NCBI GenBank assembly: GCA_001914785.1
Contig: MNDE01000081.1
Location: 1 to 60,885, forward strand
Length of the DNA stretch: 60,885 bases
Source of the DNA: Acidobacteria bacterium 13_2_20CM_57_17
GTDB lineage: Bacteria > Acidobacteriota > Terriglobia > Acidiferrales > UBA7541
Direction of reading: 5' to 3'
Each line of letters begins with the position of its first letter. Position 1 is the first letter of the stretch. Positions 36,651 through 45,360 of the stretch are shown piece by piece. Below the pieces are notes generated by a model. That model worked only from the letters and a program-made list of their open reading frames with translations, was not told where the DNA came from and searched no databases. Position numbers and translations under genes: made by a program.

Positions 36651-38150
36651 TCAGCGGGAGGCGAAGATTGCTTTGGTTGCGGGATAGATTTGGCGGAAGG
36701 CGAAATAGCTGGCGTTTAGCGTGGCGACGACGGCGGGCTGGGGATTGACGCGCGTAGCGACACGGACAGTGGATGCACAGGCGGCGTCGACGGTGGGCCA
36801 GAGGCCCGCGCCAACGCCGGCAAGAAGCGCTGCACCGTAGGCCGCGCCTTCCTCGGCTTCGACGATTTCGACGGCGTGGCCGTAAACGTCGGCTTGGATT
36901 TGGCGCCATAACGGAGAGCGCGCTCCGCCACCGCCGAGGCGGATGCTGGTGACGGGAACTTTCATTTCGCGGAAAAGAGTGAACGTGTCGCGGAGGCTGA
37001 AGGCAACGCCTTCGAGAATGGCGCGAACGACATGGGCGCGTGTGTGCGAAGCGCTGAGGCCGACGAGCGCGCCGCGCGCGCTGGAGTCGAGATGCGGAGT
37101 GCGCTCACCCATCAGATAGGGAGTCCACAACAGACCGTCGGAACCAGCGGGAATTTTGGCTGCTTCTGCTGTGAGCTGGTCGTAAGTTTCGCGAGCGCCG
37201 CTGGAATTTGTTGCAAAGGTATCGCGGAACCAGCGCAGGGAGAGGCCAGCGGCTTGCGTGACGCCCATGACGTGCCACCGTCCGGGGATGGCGTGGCAAA
37301 ACGTGTGGACGCGGCCATGAGGATCGAGCGCGGGGCGATCGGTGGCGGCAAAAACGACGCCGGAAGTGCCGATGGTGGCGCTGACGGCTCCAGCCGAGAC
37401 GATGCCCATGCCGGTGGCTCCGGCAGCTTGATCGCCGGCGCCGGCCACAACTGGCGTGCCCACGCGCAGACCGGTTTCCGCGGCGCCCTTGCTGGAAATT
37501 TCCCCGCAGACGGCGGGAGATTCGTGAAGGGACGGCAGCAAGCGCTCGTCGATTTCGGCGGCTTGCAACACTTCCCGCGACCAGCGGCGATGAGCCACAT
37601 CGAGGAGCAGGGTGCCGGAAGCGTCGGCCATATCGGTGGCGCGCTCGCCGGTGAGGCGAAAGCGGACGTAGTCCTTCGGAAGCATGACGGAGCGAACGCG
37701 TTTCCAGTTCGCCGGTTCGTTCTCGCGGACCCAAAGCAATTTTGTAAGCGTAAAATTCGCCAGCGCCGGATTGCAGGTGAGCTGAATCAGGCGCTCCTGG
37801 CCGATTTTAGCTGTGAGGTCGCGGCATTGCTTTTCCGTACGGACGTCGCACCAGATCAAAGCGGGACGAACGACGCTTCCCTGCTCGTCCAACATCACCG
37901 CGCCGTGCATCTGACCGGAGAATCCGACGCAAGCGATTTCTTCGGCGCTCAGATTGGCGCTCGCGATAGCTTTACGAACCGCGATGCAGGTGGCACGCCA
38001 CCAATCCTCGGGGTGCTGTTCGGCCCAACCGATTTGCCGCGAAGCGAAGGGCTGGTGCTCTTCCGTGGCGGAAGAGACCACGCGGCCGGTGCCATCGATG
38101 ATGAGGGCGCGCGTTCCTCCGGTACCAACGTCAATCCCGAGTACGTAGAT
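36651..38150 (-). CDS. xylB: FGGY carbohydrate kinase, xylulokinase-like, with non-standard start
   Basis: Sugar kinase that phosphorylates xylulose or a similar ketose. The frame encodes the N-terminal phosphate-binding motif [19 protein letters not shown] before the first ATG/GTG/TTG, which is a GTG at 38081. An ATC codon at 38150-38148 sits where homologues have Met, with GGGAGG four bases before it, and gives 499 aa, the normal length. Starting at the GTG would delete the motif needed for ATP binding. Other family signatures are present: GQMHG, GTSGVVF, and the C-terminal [11 protein letters not shown]. It follows a phosphofructokinase gene by 51 bp, so a pentose or ketose catabolic operon is likely. 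Confidence 0.85.
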   Translation of the reverse strand: MYVLGIDVGTGGTRALIIDGTGRVVSSATEEHQPFASRQIGWAEQHPEDWWRATCIAVRKAIASANLSAEEIACVGFSGQMHGAVMLDEQGSVVRPALIWCDVRTEKQCRDLTAKIGQERLIQLTCNPALANFTLTKLLWVRENEPANWKRVRSVMLPKDYVRFRLTGERATDMADASGTLLLDVAHRRWSREVLQAAEIDERLLPSLHESPAVCGEISSKGAAETGLRVGTPVVAGAGDQAAGATGMGIVSAGAVSATIGTSGVVFAATDRPALDPHGRVHTFCHAIPGRWHVMGVTQAAGLSLRWFRDTFATNSSGARETYDQLTAEAAKIPAGSDGLLWTPYLMGERTPHLDSSARGALVGLSASHTRAHVVRAILEGVAFSLRDTFTLFREMKVPVTSIRLGGGGARSPLWRQIQADVYGHAVEIVEAEEGAAYGAALLAGVGAGLWPTVDAACASTVRVATRVNPQPAVVATLNASYFAFRQIYPATKAIFASR

Positions 38151-38201
38151 GGGGCCTCCCTCGACGGCCAGAGTTATCCACCCAAGATGTCGGGAGAGAG
38201 A

Positions 38202-39410
38202 CTATCGCACTTCGTTGGTCATGAGGAAGAGCGGGCGCATTTCGAAGCTGGCGTACTGCGGGCGAAGGCGGTCGGTATTGTACTGTTCCTTGACGTTGAC
38301 GACCTTCTTGGTGGCGGTGACGGTGTCCAGAGGAATGTTGTCGTAGTGGCCGTTCTTGAGGACGACGAGACGGCCACTGATTTTTTTCAGGAGAAGATCC
38401 AGAGCGAGATTTCCGTAAGCCATGGGGGCGATGGAATCGATAGCGTCGGGATCGCCGCATCGAACAAGGTAGCCGAGCTTTTGATTGATGACGTCGATTT
38501 TTTTCCCGTTGTTGAATTTGGCAGAGAGGTCGCGCACCTTTTCGGCGACGACGTCGCCAATGCCGCCGAGTTTTTTGTGGCCGTAGGCGTCGGTGCTTTC
38601 GCTTTCGAAAATCATTTCGCCGCCCTCAAACATGGCGCCTTCCGAAACAAGAACGATGGAGTAGCGACTGGGATTCTTCCGGCGGTCGGCGACCAGCAGC
38701 TCGGTAAGATGCTCGATATTAAATTTGAACTCCGGGATGACACAGCGATTGGCGGCGCCAGCCATGGTGGGAAGCATGGCAGTGAAACCGGCGTAGCGGC
38801 CAAAGACTTCGAGAACCATGAAGCGTTCGTGAGAGCCGGCGGAAGTGCGAAGGCTGTTGACCATCTGAATCGTGCGGGTGACGCAGGTGCTGAAGCCAAT
38901 GCAATAGTCCGTGCCAGGGACGTCGTTGTCCATGGTCTTGGGAATGCCGATGACCTTGAAGCCCTCTTTGTGGAGACGAACGCCGTAGCTGAGGGTATCG
39001 TCACCACCGATGGGAACGAGAGTGTCGATGCCGAGCCAGGCGAGATTCTTGAGGACTTCCGGAGTCAGGTCGTTTTTTTCAGCGGTGAATTTATCCTTGA
39101 GATGCGAAGGGACATTGGATTTGGTAACGCGGCCGGGATTGGTGCGAGAGGAATGGAGAAAAGTGCCGCCAGTGCGGCCGGAGCGATCGACAATTTCTTC
39201 GTCGAGAAGAAAGAAGTTGTCGGAGTTGTCGTAGTCCTTTTCTCGGACCATATCGACGAGGCCCGCCCACCCGTGACGAATGCCGATAACCTGATAGCCT
39301 TCCCGAATGGCGCGAAGAGTAACGCCGCGGATCGCTGGATTGAGACCGGGAACGTCACCGCCTCCGGTGAGGATGCCGATAACTCCTCTCTTGGTGTTGA
39401 CGTTTGCCAT
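38202..39410 (-). CDS. pfp: 6-phosphofructokinase, predicted pyrophosphate-dependent
   Basis: Glycolytic enzyme of 402 aa that phosphorylates fructose 6-phosphate. The nucleotide loop is GGGDVPGLN. Two residues known to separate donor specificity are of the pyrophosphate type: the second Asp in GGDDT (Asp138, where ATP enzymes have Gly) and Lys158 in PKTMDND. The catalytic Asp161 is present. It lies between DJ-1/PfpI-like and sugar kinase genes on the same strand. Cytoplasmic. Confidence 0.9.
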   Translation of the reverse strand: MANVNTKRGVIGILTGGGDVPGLNPAIRGVTLRAIREGYQVIGIRHGWAGLVDMVREKDYDNSDNFFLLDEEIVDRSGRTGGTFLHSSRTNPGRVTKSNVPSHLKDKFTAEKNDLTPEVLKNLAWLGIDTLVPIGGDDTLSYGVRLHKEGFKVIGIPKTMDNDVPGTDYCIGFSTCVTRTIQMVNSLRTSAGSHERFMVLEVFGRYAGFTAMLPTMAGAANRCVIPEFKFNIEHLTELLVADRRKNPSRYSIVLVSEGAMFEGGEMIFESESTDAYGHKKLGGIGDVVAEKVRDLSAKFNNGKKIDVINQKLGYLVRCGDPDAIDSIAPMAYGNLALDLLLKKISGRLVVLKNGHYDNIPLDTVTATKKVVNVKEQYNTDRLRPQYASFEMRPLFLMTNEVR

Positions 39411-39536
39411 GAGATTACGAATTGCCCTTTCGCGGAATGCCGAACAGAAAATTATCCTCTACGAATGCGTTTTTAGGAAGAGCCAAGACGGCATTCGTTT
39501 ATCAGAATGGATAGATTCAAATCTTCAATTCGGAAT

Positions 39537-40118
39537 TTACACTTCGATTTTTGTGCCCAGGAGGCCCAGAAACTTGGCAAGCCAAGAGTTGAGCGCAGGC
39601 CAAGCAGGACCCGTGACAAGGTTACCGTCGACGAAGGCACCGGTCATCGGGAGATTGACGTACGTGCCGCCAGCGATAGTAACGTCCGGTCCGGTGGCCG
39701 GATACGCGCTGCACCTCTTCCCTTGCAGGATTCCTGCCGCGGCCAGAACCTGCGGTGCATGGCAAATGGCGGCGATCGGCTTATTGGCCTTAGAGAAGTA
39801 GCGGACGATTTCGATGACACGTGGATTGAGGCGAATGTATTCCGGCGCCCGGCCACCGGGGATGACGAGAGCGTCGTACTCTTCGGGCTTGATTTGGTCG
39901 AAAGTAGCGTTGAGCGCAAAATTGTGGCCACGTTTTTCGGTGTAGGTCTGATCACCTTCGAAATCGTGGATGCAGGTGGGAACGACGTCTCCGGATTTTT
40001 TGCCCGGACAGACGGCATGGACGGAGTGTCCGACCATCAGCAGCGCCTGAAATGGCACCATCACTTCGTAGTCTTCCACATAATCACCGACGATCATGAG
40101 AATGGATTTCCTGGACAT
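39537..40118 (-). CDS. DJ-1/PfpI family protein
   Basis: Protein of 193 aa starting behind GGAGGT. The nucleophile elbow AICHAP has Cys119-His120, and PGGRAPEYIR is the usual binding loop, so the catalytic centre is complete. The family includes deglycase/glyoxalase-like enzymes, chaperones and class I amidotransferase-like proteins. It is the first gene of the minus-strand group with phosphofructokinase and sugar kinase, which fits detoxification of sugar-derived aldehydes; that is inference. Confidence 0.9.
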   Translation of the reverse strand: MSRKSILMIVGDYVEDYEVMVPFQALLMVGHSVHAVCPGKKSGDVVPTCIHDFEGDQTYTEKRGHNFALNATFDQIKPEEYDALVIPGGRAPEYIRLNPRVIEIVRYFSKANKPIAAICHAPQVLAAAGILQGKRCSAYPATGPDVTIAGGTYVNLPMTGAFVDGNLVTGPAWPALNSWLAKFLGLLGTKIEV

Positions 40119-40147
40119 TTGGACCTCCGCGCGTGAAAGAGAATAGC

Positions 40148-40178
40148 AAAAAAAGAGAGGCCGAGCTGAAGCCCGGCC
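40148..40178 (-). terminator. Rho-independent terminator after the HAD hydrolase gene
   Basis: On the minus strand an 8-bp stem (GGCCGGGC / GCTCGGCC with one G-T pair) with loop TTCA is followed by TCTCTTTTTTT. It lies 20 bases after the stop of the HAD gene and separates it from the DJ-1 gene. Confidence 0.85.
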
Positions 40179-40197
40179 CCTTCAGAATCAGACACAG

Positions 40198-41022
40198 TTA
40201 GGCGTTGAGTTGGGACGCCGCGGCTACAGGCACTTGCTCGCTGGAGTCCTGGATGGTGACCACGTCCGTGCGCACCTTCTCCCACTCCAGCATTGTGAGG
40301 CCGAAAGATCCAAAGAAGCGGCGAATCTTGGCGGAGTCCCAATGCAGGACCTTCTCGCACACCGGGACAAGAACGCTCATGGCGTTATCGCTGAGGACAG
40401 TGCGCTTGGCGACGCGGGAGATGAACTTGGCTTCCGAGACCGCGATCGTGAGGCCATCGTACTGATTGATGTGCATCATGACCGGCAGATCGGAGCTGCC
40501 ATCGCCCATGTAGATGATGCTGTCATGGCTGATACCGAGTGTGGAACGGAGTTCTTCGAGCACGGTGATCTTGCCCCATCCCGCTGAAGCGCGAATGATG
40601 GAGTCCACTTCTCCGGTTGCTTCCTTGTAACGGAAGCGCGTGCCGAAAATATGATCCGACGGCACGATACCCTCGAGCGCCGATTCGATGATCTCCTGCG
40701 GCGCGGCAGAAATGACATTGAAGTGAAATTTGTAGCCCTCAGCGAGATTGTCAAGCGCCCGCGCGAACAGCGCGACGTCGTGCTTCAAGCGGATACGCTT
40801 GCCCGTTTCGGCGAGGTGCTCCCGGCGCACTTTTCGAAAATCCGGATCGTGCAGAATCAGATAGCTTAGCTCCGCGCCCTGTTGGACGAGATTCATCTCG
40901 GCAAGGCCTTTCACCTTGTCGTGAAATCCATGAAAACCTATCAGCTCGCTTAGAACGACTCCCGAGTCGTTGAAGCTAAGCGTCTGGTCAAAGTCACTGG
41001 CGAGTAGAAATTGTTTGGTCAT
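40198..41022 (-). CDS. HAD-superfamily phosphatase
   Basis: Hydrolase of 274 aa, starting at the ATG at 41022 behind GGGAG. Motif I is DFDQT (Asp10 nucleophile, Asp12), and motif IV is [12 protein letters not shown] cap region lies between them. It is close to phosphoserine-phosphatase-like HAD proteins. The C-terminus after about 215 is an extra helical tail with [15 protein letters not shown]. Substrate is unknown. It ends in a good terminator and forms its own unit. Confidence 0.88.
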   Translation of the reverse strand: MTKQFLLASDFDQTLSFNDSGVVLSELIGFHGFHDKVKGLAEMNLVQQGAELSYLILHDPDFRKVRREHLAETGKRIRLKHDVALFARALDNLAEGYKFHFNVISAAPQEIIESALEGIVPSDHIFGTRFRYKEATGEVDSIIRASAGWGKITVLEELRSTLGISHDSIIYMGDGSSDLPVMMHINQYDGLTIAVSEAKFISRVAKRTVLSDNAMSVLVPVCEKVLHWDSAKIRRFFGSFGLTMLEWEKVRTDVVTIQDSSEQVPVAAASQLNA

Positions 41023-41334
41023 GTACTGGTACTCCCGTTGCTGCCTTTCTTGGTGGTACGCCCTGGGTAGCTTCCTCACCGTCTCTAGAAACACCTTAAC
41101 TGCATTCTCCCATTACTGCCCCACGAATTATTTTGATGGGTGCTATGCGTTAAAAATGTGAACAATCCATTATACCTTGGTTAGATGCGGCGTAGTCGTA
41201 AAAGGCACAAAGGAAAGGAGATGAGTGTCCCGAAAAGCAACAAGGCGCCGCAAATTCCGTGCGCTGAAAGAGTTAGCGAGGGCGAAGAATAGGAGAAAGA
41301 ATGAGCATCGAGACGATTCCTTGACCTTGAAGGG
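41023..41334. other. 312-bp intergenic region
   Basis: The left part is the likely promoter region of the HAD gene (minus strand). A ribosome-site-like AAAGGAAAGGAG at 41209-41220 precedes two overlapping short frames: a 23-aa frame at 41221-41292 and a basic frame from the GTG at 41225 that runs antisense into the next gene. Neither is convincing. Confidence 0.45.
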
Positions 41335-42600
41335 CTATAGGCCCAAGGCGTCCATTTTAGGCTTTTCGTACACATCATCTTCTCCGGGGTACCGGAGACG
41401 ATTCTCAAAGCGCCCTGTCTCTTTGGCAAGAGCCCACACCAGGCTTTCTCCGGCGGGAAGCGTCCGCGGCTGGCTGCGGGAGATAGGATCTTCGAACGCT
41501 AGAGACGCATCGATCCATCGCCACCTAGCGGTTTCGAAGGCTTTCAGAACCTCAGGAAGAACGAAGGCATTCAGTGGATTGAAGTGCAGCAACAATGTGT
41601 GGGGAATGTCGCGGCCGAGAACGTCGAGAGCGAGTTGCCGATAGAAAGCCGCGCGATCCAGGAGATGGGCGATCAAGTAATCGCGGTAGGGAGCAATGGG
41701 AGCATTGGGCTGCTTCGCAAGCCGGTCAACGAAGCGCTGGCTGACGTACCAATCGGAAGCGTCGATGGTGACGTGGCCGACACGGTAACCGCGTTCCTTG
41801 AGCAAAGCGCGAAAACGATCGCGCTTGTCCGCAGTGTCGCCCTCCTTCAGGAAGGGATAGCGGAATAGCGCGGTGCGGTTGCGATAGGGAGCGATGACCT
41901 TTTCGTTTTTCAGAAAATCGGCGGCAAAATCCGCGTAACTCGTTTGTTCGCCATAGAATTTGTGTGAATAGGAATGGCTGCAGATAAGGTGCCCCCCTTG
42001 ATCCCAGGCGGAAAGCAGTTTTATGCCGTCGGCCTCATCGACACGCATGCCGCAAACAAAAAGCGCGGCGCGGATGTCTCTCTCGGAAATCGCTTTCAAA
42101 ATGCGGTTGTTGGCTTCCGGCCATTTCAGTGCCAATCCGAGGGAGAGCCTCGGGTCGTCGAGCGTGAGGGCGAGCTGCGGGCGCGCTGAATTGTTGGGAG
42201 ACGTTTTTGGCCCAGTGCTCTGTGAAAAAAGAGAGGCGCGAACGACGGACGGAAGAAACTGAGAGCAAACCGTGGCCAAGGCGCATTTTGTGACATGGGA
42301 GAGAACTCTTCGACGTGAGGTTTTCTTGACGCTGGAGATTCTTGTGAGCGCGCGCGTGTACGCTTCGATAGTTTCGGGGACGGCCTGGCTGTAAACAAAC
42401 TGGCCTTCACGGCGGCAGGCGATTAGCCCGGCTTCGTTGAGAATTTTCAAGTGATGCGAAACCGTTGCAGGAGTGACGCCTCGCATCGAGACGATTTCTC
42501 CGCAGCTTATGCACTTGCTGGCGGAGATGGCCTGGAAGATCTTGAGGCGCGTCCCGTCGGCCAGAGCTTTCGAGATTTTTTCAATGTGAGAGCGGTCCAT
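41335..42600 (-). CDS. ArsR-type DNA-binding domain fused to a NodB-like deacetylase
   Basis: Unusual 421-aa fusion. Residues about 3-90 form an ArsR winged helix (ALADGTRLKIFQAI, VTPATVSHHLKILNEAGL, REGQFVYS) and contain a CISC pair at 30-33. Residues 94-120 look like a twin-arginine-type signal (TSRRRVLSHV plus hydrophobic stretch). Residues 140-400 are a polysaccharide-deacetylase domain with LTLDDP (Asp148-149) and HSYSH (209-213). No ATG, GTG or TTG is seen at the junction, so one polypeptide is likely. It faces an SDR gene across a 198-bp region that holds a good inverted repeat. Confidence 0.85.
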   Translation of the reverse strand: MDRSHIEKISKALADGTRLKIFQAISASKCISCGEIVSMRGVTPATVSHHLKILNEAGLIACRREGQFVYSQAVPETIEAYTRALTRISSVKKTSRRRVLSHVTKCALATVCSQFLPSVVRASLFSQSTGPKTSPNNSARPQLALTLDDPRLSLGLALKWPEANNRILKAISERDIRAALFVCGMRVDEADGIKLLSAWDQGGHLICSHSYSHKFYGEQTSYADFAADFLKNEKVIAPYRNRTALFRYPFLKEGDTADKRDRFRALLKERGYRVGHVTIDASDWYVSQRFVDRLAKQPNAPIAPYRDYLIAHLLDRAAFYRQLALDVLGRDIPHTLLLHFNPLNAFVLPEVLKAFETARWRWIDASLAFEDPISRSQPRTLPAGESLVWALAKETGRFENRLRYPGEDDVYEKPKMDALGL

Positions 42601-42691
42601 TGGTCTTGCCTAAGTGTAACGGACCTGCGTTGCTATCCGCCACAAGGATTGATGTCCTGCGAAGACTCCGGAAATAGATGCAACCAATCAT

Positions 42692-42715
42692 TTCGATATT
42701 CATCTAAGTATCGAA
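42692..42715. promoter_or_regulatory. Likely ArsR-type operator, TTCGATA-N10-TATCGAA
   Basis: Perfect 7-bp inverted repeat with a ten-base spacer, placed between the divergent ArsR-fusion gene (92 bp away) and the SDR gene (83 bp away). Size and position suit a dimeric winged-helix repressor that controls both genes. Confidence 0.6.
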
Positions 42716-42798
42716 CTTCAGAAAGCAGGGACAGCTTGCAGGGCACTCGCAGCTGCGCAAGGCTTTCTGAACCAGAGAGAAAGCGACGGGAGAGGACC

Positions 42799-43548
42799 AT
42801 GAAGAGACTCGAAGGGAAAGTAGCAGTAGTGACGGGCGGGAACAGCGGCATCGGGCTGGCAACCGCAAAGCGTTTCCAGGAAGAGGGCGCGCGCGTTGCC
42901 ATCGCAGGCCGCAGCAAGAAGACTCTAGATGAAGCGGTGAAAACGATTGGCAATGGCGTAGTGGCCGTGCAGGCGGACGTGGCCAAGCTCGCCGATGTCG
43001 ACAAGCTGTATGCGGAGGTTTCGAAAAAACTCGGAAAGATTGACGTGTTGTTCGTGAACGCGGGAGTCGCGAAGTTCGCCCCATTTGCAGAGACCTCCGA
43101 AAGTTTGTACGACGAGCAGTTTGACATCAACACCAAAGGAGCTTACTTCACCATTCAAAAGGCAATTCCCTTTCTGAACGATGGGGCCTCGATCATCTTG
43201 AACACCAGCGTAGTGGATGACTTGGGCAGCCCAAATACCAGCGCTTATGCCGCCACCAAAGCGGCGCTGCGATCCTTCGCACGGACGGCTGCAGCAGAAT
43301 TAGTGGGCCGTGGGATTCGCGTGAACACCGTAGCCCCAGGCCCAATCGTTACGCCGATCTTTGGACGAACGGGACTGCCGCAAGAAGCCATCGACGATTT
43401 CGCAAAGGGTGTCCTGACGCAGGTCCCGATGAAGCGATTTGGACAGCCCGAAGAAGTGGCCGGAGCGGTGGCATTCCTCGCTTCTCAAGATGCGTCATAC
43501 ATTACCGGAGTTGAGATCAACGTGGATGGCGGAATGGGACAAGTCTAA
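42799..43548 (+). CDS. Short-chain dehydrogenase/reductase
   Basis: NAD(P)-dependent oxidoreductase of 249 aa. The start at 42799 follows GAGAGG; the longer open frame to the left has no domain. Motifs are TGGNSGIG (cofactor loop), NAGV, the catalytic Ser in NTSVVDD and YAATK (Tyr-x3-Lys), and the C-terminal INVDGGMGQV. It is probably controlled by the divergent ArsR-like protein. Substrate is unknown. Confidence 0.92.
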   Translation: MKRLEGKVAVVTGGNSGIGLATAKRFQEEGARVAIAGRSKKTLDEAVKTIGNGVVAVQADVAKLADVDKLYAEVSKKLGKIDVLFVNAGVAKFAPFAETSESLYDEQFDINTKGAYFTIQKAIPFLNDGASIILNTSVVDDLGSPNTSAYAATKAALRSFARTAAAELVGRGIRVNTVAPGPIVTPIFGRTGLPQEAIDDFAKGVLTQVPMKRFGQPEEVAGAVAFLASQDASYITGVEINVDGGMGQV

Positions 43549-43577
43549 TTCAGTCGCGACGTTCACAGGATACACAG

Positions 43578-43605
43578 GGCGGCCAAGAGGCCGCCTTTTT
43601 TTTTT
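43578..43605 (+). terminator. Rho-independent terminator after the SDR gene
   Basis: Perfect 7-bp stem GGCGGCC / GGCCGCC with loop AAGA, followed by ten T residues. It lies 30 bases after the SDR stop. Confidence 0.95.
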
Positions 43606-43616
43606 GCTATAGAGAG

Positions 43617-44528
43617 TCACCTTCCATGCGAAGGATCTGCCGAATCGGCGGAGTCAATGTCGAGAAACCAGGTATGCGCATTGTCGCCGGGGGAATAGCA
43701 ATTGCCATCGGCGAAATAGGTGGCGGCGCAACGACCTGTGTATTGCTTGCGGCGGGGCGACTGCGCAAATTGCCAGACCGTGGCATAAGGAATTCCGCTG
43801 GCGGACGGAAGAGGCGGATTTTGCGGGATAGCGCATCCTGGTGAGGGAGGGCAGGCGTCGTTGAAGACCCAGTAGGCCAGCTCACGCTTGCCGATGTTGT
43901 TGCGGATGTCGTCGGCAGTAAGGATGGTGATGCCGCCGCCTTCGTCGACGGGCATGCCCGAGCAATAGACGCCACCGCGATAACCGGCATGCGCCAACTG
44001 ATCCACCCAAGCACGAAAGTAGGCGTGATACACGGCAGGTAGGCGGCCGCCTTCTTCGACATCCAGGAATATCACGGTGTGCGAAGGAAAGCCTTCCCTT
44101 TTTGCGGCTGCCGCGGCTTGGCGCGCGTCGCTTGCTCCCTTTCTCATGGCCGAGGACATTCGGCTTTTGAGATTGTTAAAGACGTGCTCCTCCGACCATT
44201 TCTGTTGAAGTTCGCTGCTCTGCGGGCCGGTATAGAGAACCAAGAAACCGAAGCCCAGCGAGCGAAGGAGCTCGCGTTTGCCGGACCAGGAATTGGACTT
44301 AGCGCCGGGCGGAGGGCCGAGCCAGTAACCGGTGAAGGAAAAGGATTTGCGCAGAATAGGGAGCGCGGCATCACCTGGGTAATCGTTTCGGTCGAAGCCG
44401 AGATAGGCGCGCGGTGCAGGCGATTGCTGCGAAAGAGTGGACATAACAAATGAGAGACTGAAGAGAAAAACGATGGTGCTGACGCCGAAAGCCTTTTTGT
44501 GGGAGCGAGCGAAGGTGAGCTTCAGCAT
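43617..44528 (-). CDS. Exported DUF1906 (glycoside-hydrolase-like) protein
   Basis: Protein of 303 aa with an N-terminal hydrophobic export segment (GVSTIVFLFSLSFVMS). The body matches DUF1906/Rv2525c-like TIM barrels: AYLGFDRNDYPGD, GYWLGPPPGAKSNSWSG, VIFLDVEEGG, GVYCSGMPV and a final WFLDIDSAD. The family resembles GH25-type hydrolases and may act on cell-wall glycans. It is the last chromosomal gene before the tRNA fragment that marks the island. Confidence 0.85.
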   Translation of the reverse strand: MLKLTFARSHKKAFGVSTIVFLFSLSFVMSTLSQQSPAPRAYLGFDRNDYPGDAALPILRKSFSFTGYWLGPPPGAKSNSWSGKRELLRSLGFGFLVLYTGPQSSELQQKWSEEHVFNNLKSRMSSAMRKGASDARQAAAAAKREGFPSHTVIFLDVEEGGRLPAVYHAYFRAWVDQLAHAGYRGGVYCSGMPVDEGGGITILTADDIRNNIGKRELAYWVFNDACPPSPGCAIPQNPPLPSASGIPYATVWQFAQSPRRKQYTGRCAATYFADGNCYSPGDNAHTWFLDIDSADSADPSHGR

Positions 44529-44575
44529 TCTTCTCAGGGGATCTCTCTGGCGTTTCTGTATTCGAAAAAGCACAC

Positions 44576-44601
44576 TGGTGCCCGGGGTGGGAGTCGAACC
44601 C
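44576..44601 (-). tRNA. 3' fragment of a tRNA gene (attachment site remnant)
   Basis: On the minus strand the sequence reads GGTTCGACTCCCACCCCGGG then CACCA: the T loop (TTCGACT), the 3' side of the T stem, the acceptor 3' strand and CCA. The matching acceptor 5' strand GCCCGGG, D arm and anticodon arm are absent. The T stem is already mismatched on its 5' side. The sequence suits a Leu-type tRNA, but the isotype is not certain. It is what integration into a tRNA 3' end leaves behind. Confidence 0.8.
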
Positions 44602-44699
44602 CTCAGGGGGATTGATTCTACGTAAGTTATTGATTCCACGAAACAACAAAATGGAGAAAAACCACAAAAACGCCGAAGTGAGGTACACGACGGGTACAC
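44602..44699. other. Att-like segment A next to the tRNA fragment
   Basis: Contains ATTGAT (44611), CAAAAACGCC (44665) and two GGTACAC boxes 11 bp apart (44682 and 44693). The same three elements recur in order at 49.13 and 55.25 kb. They look like arm-type recombinase or excisionase sites next to an attachment core. Confidence 0.6.
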
Positions 44700-44746
44700 G
44701 GAATGATCGTAGGCTCAGGCAGAACCGTACGGAACATGAGAATCCG

Positions 44747-45043
44747 ATGGGCGTACAGGAAGAAATCGATCGGTTGAGAGATGCGCACCGACGTACCGCG
44801 TTGGCTCTCGTCTGCCAGCTCTTGCGCGATGATCCTTCTCTCACTCGCGGCCTGCTCCTTCTGCGGCTCCGTACCGAGATGCGCAACAGGGAGTGGTTTG
44901 AATACGAAACCAACGTCCACCGCGCCGCAGGGGTAATCGTCGATCATGCACTGCGAATCACTGCCGAGCACGGGTTTGCACCTAGCACGCTGCTTGATCT
45001 TGCCATTTCATTCGCCGATTTTTCCCCACTGCGCACCAAGTAG
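44747..45043 (+). CDS. Hypothetical protein, 98 aa, first gene of the island
   Basis: Helical, charged protein starting MGVQEEIDRLRDAHRR. No family recognised. The stop codon TAG is followed by 52 more sense codons in the same frame, so a longer ancestral gene is possible. An overlapping minus-strand frame exists but has weaker coding features. Start and coding status are moderately uncertain. Confidence 0.5.
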   Translation: MGVQEEIDRLRDAHRRTALALVCQLLRDDPSLTRGLLLLRLRTEMRNREWFEYETNVHRAAGVIVDHALRITAEHGFAPSTLLDLAISFADFSPLRTK

Positions 45044-45360
45044 CTTCTTCCTAGGACGCCGCGTCGGGATAACTTCCGTGTAGGCTTCGTTCTAGCCGAC
45101 CATCCAGAAGTTGAGGAACATCCGTCTGTAGTGCAGTGCTACGCGAATCTGTTCGGCATTCCGGTGACACGGGATATTTCGGAAACCCGCAAGGAGCGCT
45201 AAACGCTCGGCAAGAGTGCCGAGACCCTGAGCTCCTTACACAAAAGCTTGTCGTTCTCATTTTCCAAAGCAGGATATTGACATTTACTGTATAGCGGCGC
45301 TCTAATCGCGTCCGACTTTCCCACAGGGCCAGTATTTTTTAGGTTGCGAGGGAGAGAGCG
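45044..45360. other. 317-bp gap with in-frame remnant and two hairpins
   Basis: Positions 45044-45202 continue the preceding frame past its TAG and encode a plausible stretch (FVLADHPEVEEHPSVVQCYA) up to a TAA, without a start codon. Two hairpins follow, GAGCG/CGCTC and CTCGGCA/TGCCGAG, with no T-run. This may be the tail of a gene broken by a stop. Confidence 0.4.

Noticed and set aside
37032..39476. Open frame of 814 codons on the plus strand
   Set aside because: It is antisense to the sugar kinase and phosphofructokinase genes, both of which have clear family motifs. Its Gly/Ala/Asp-rich product has no domain, as expected for a GC-rich shadow frame.
41225..41644. Arg/Lys-rich frame from a GTG behind AAAGGAAAGGAG
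   Set aside because: Most of it is antisense to the 3' end of the ArsR-deacetylase gene, and no family is recognisable. The ribosome-like site alone is not enough.
44627..44971. Minus-strand frame of 114 codons over the first island gene
   Set aside because: It runs through the att-like segment and opposes a plus-strand frame with better protein-like composition.
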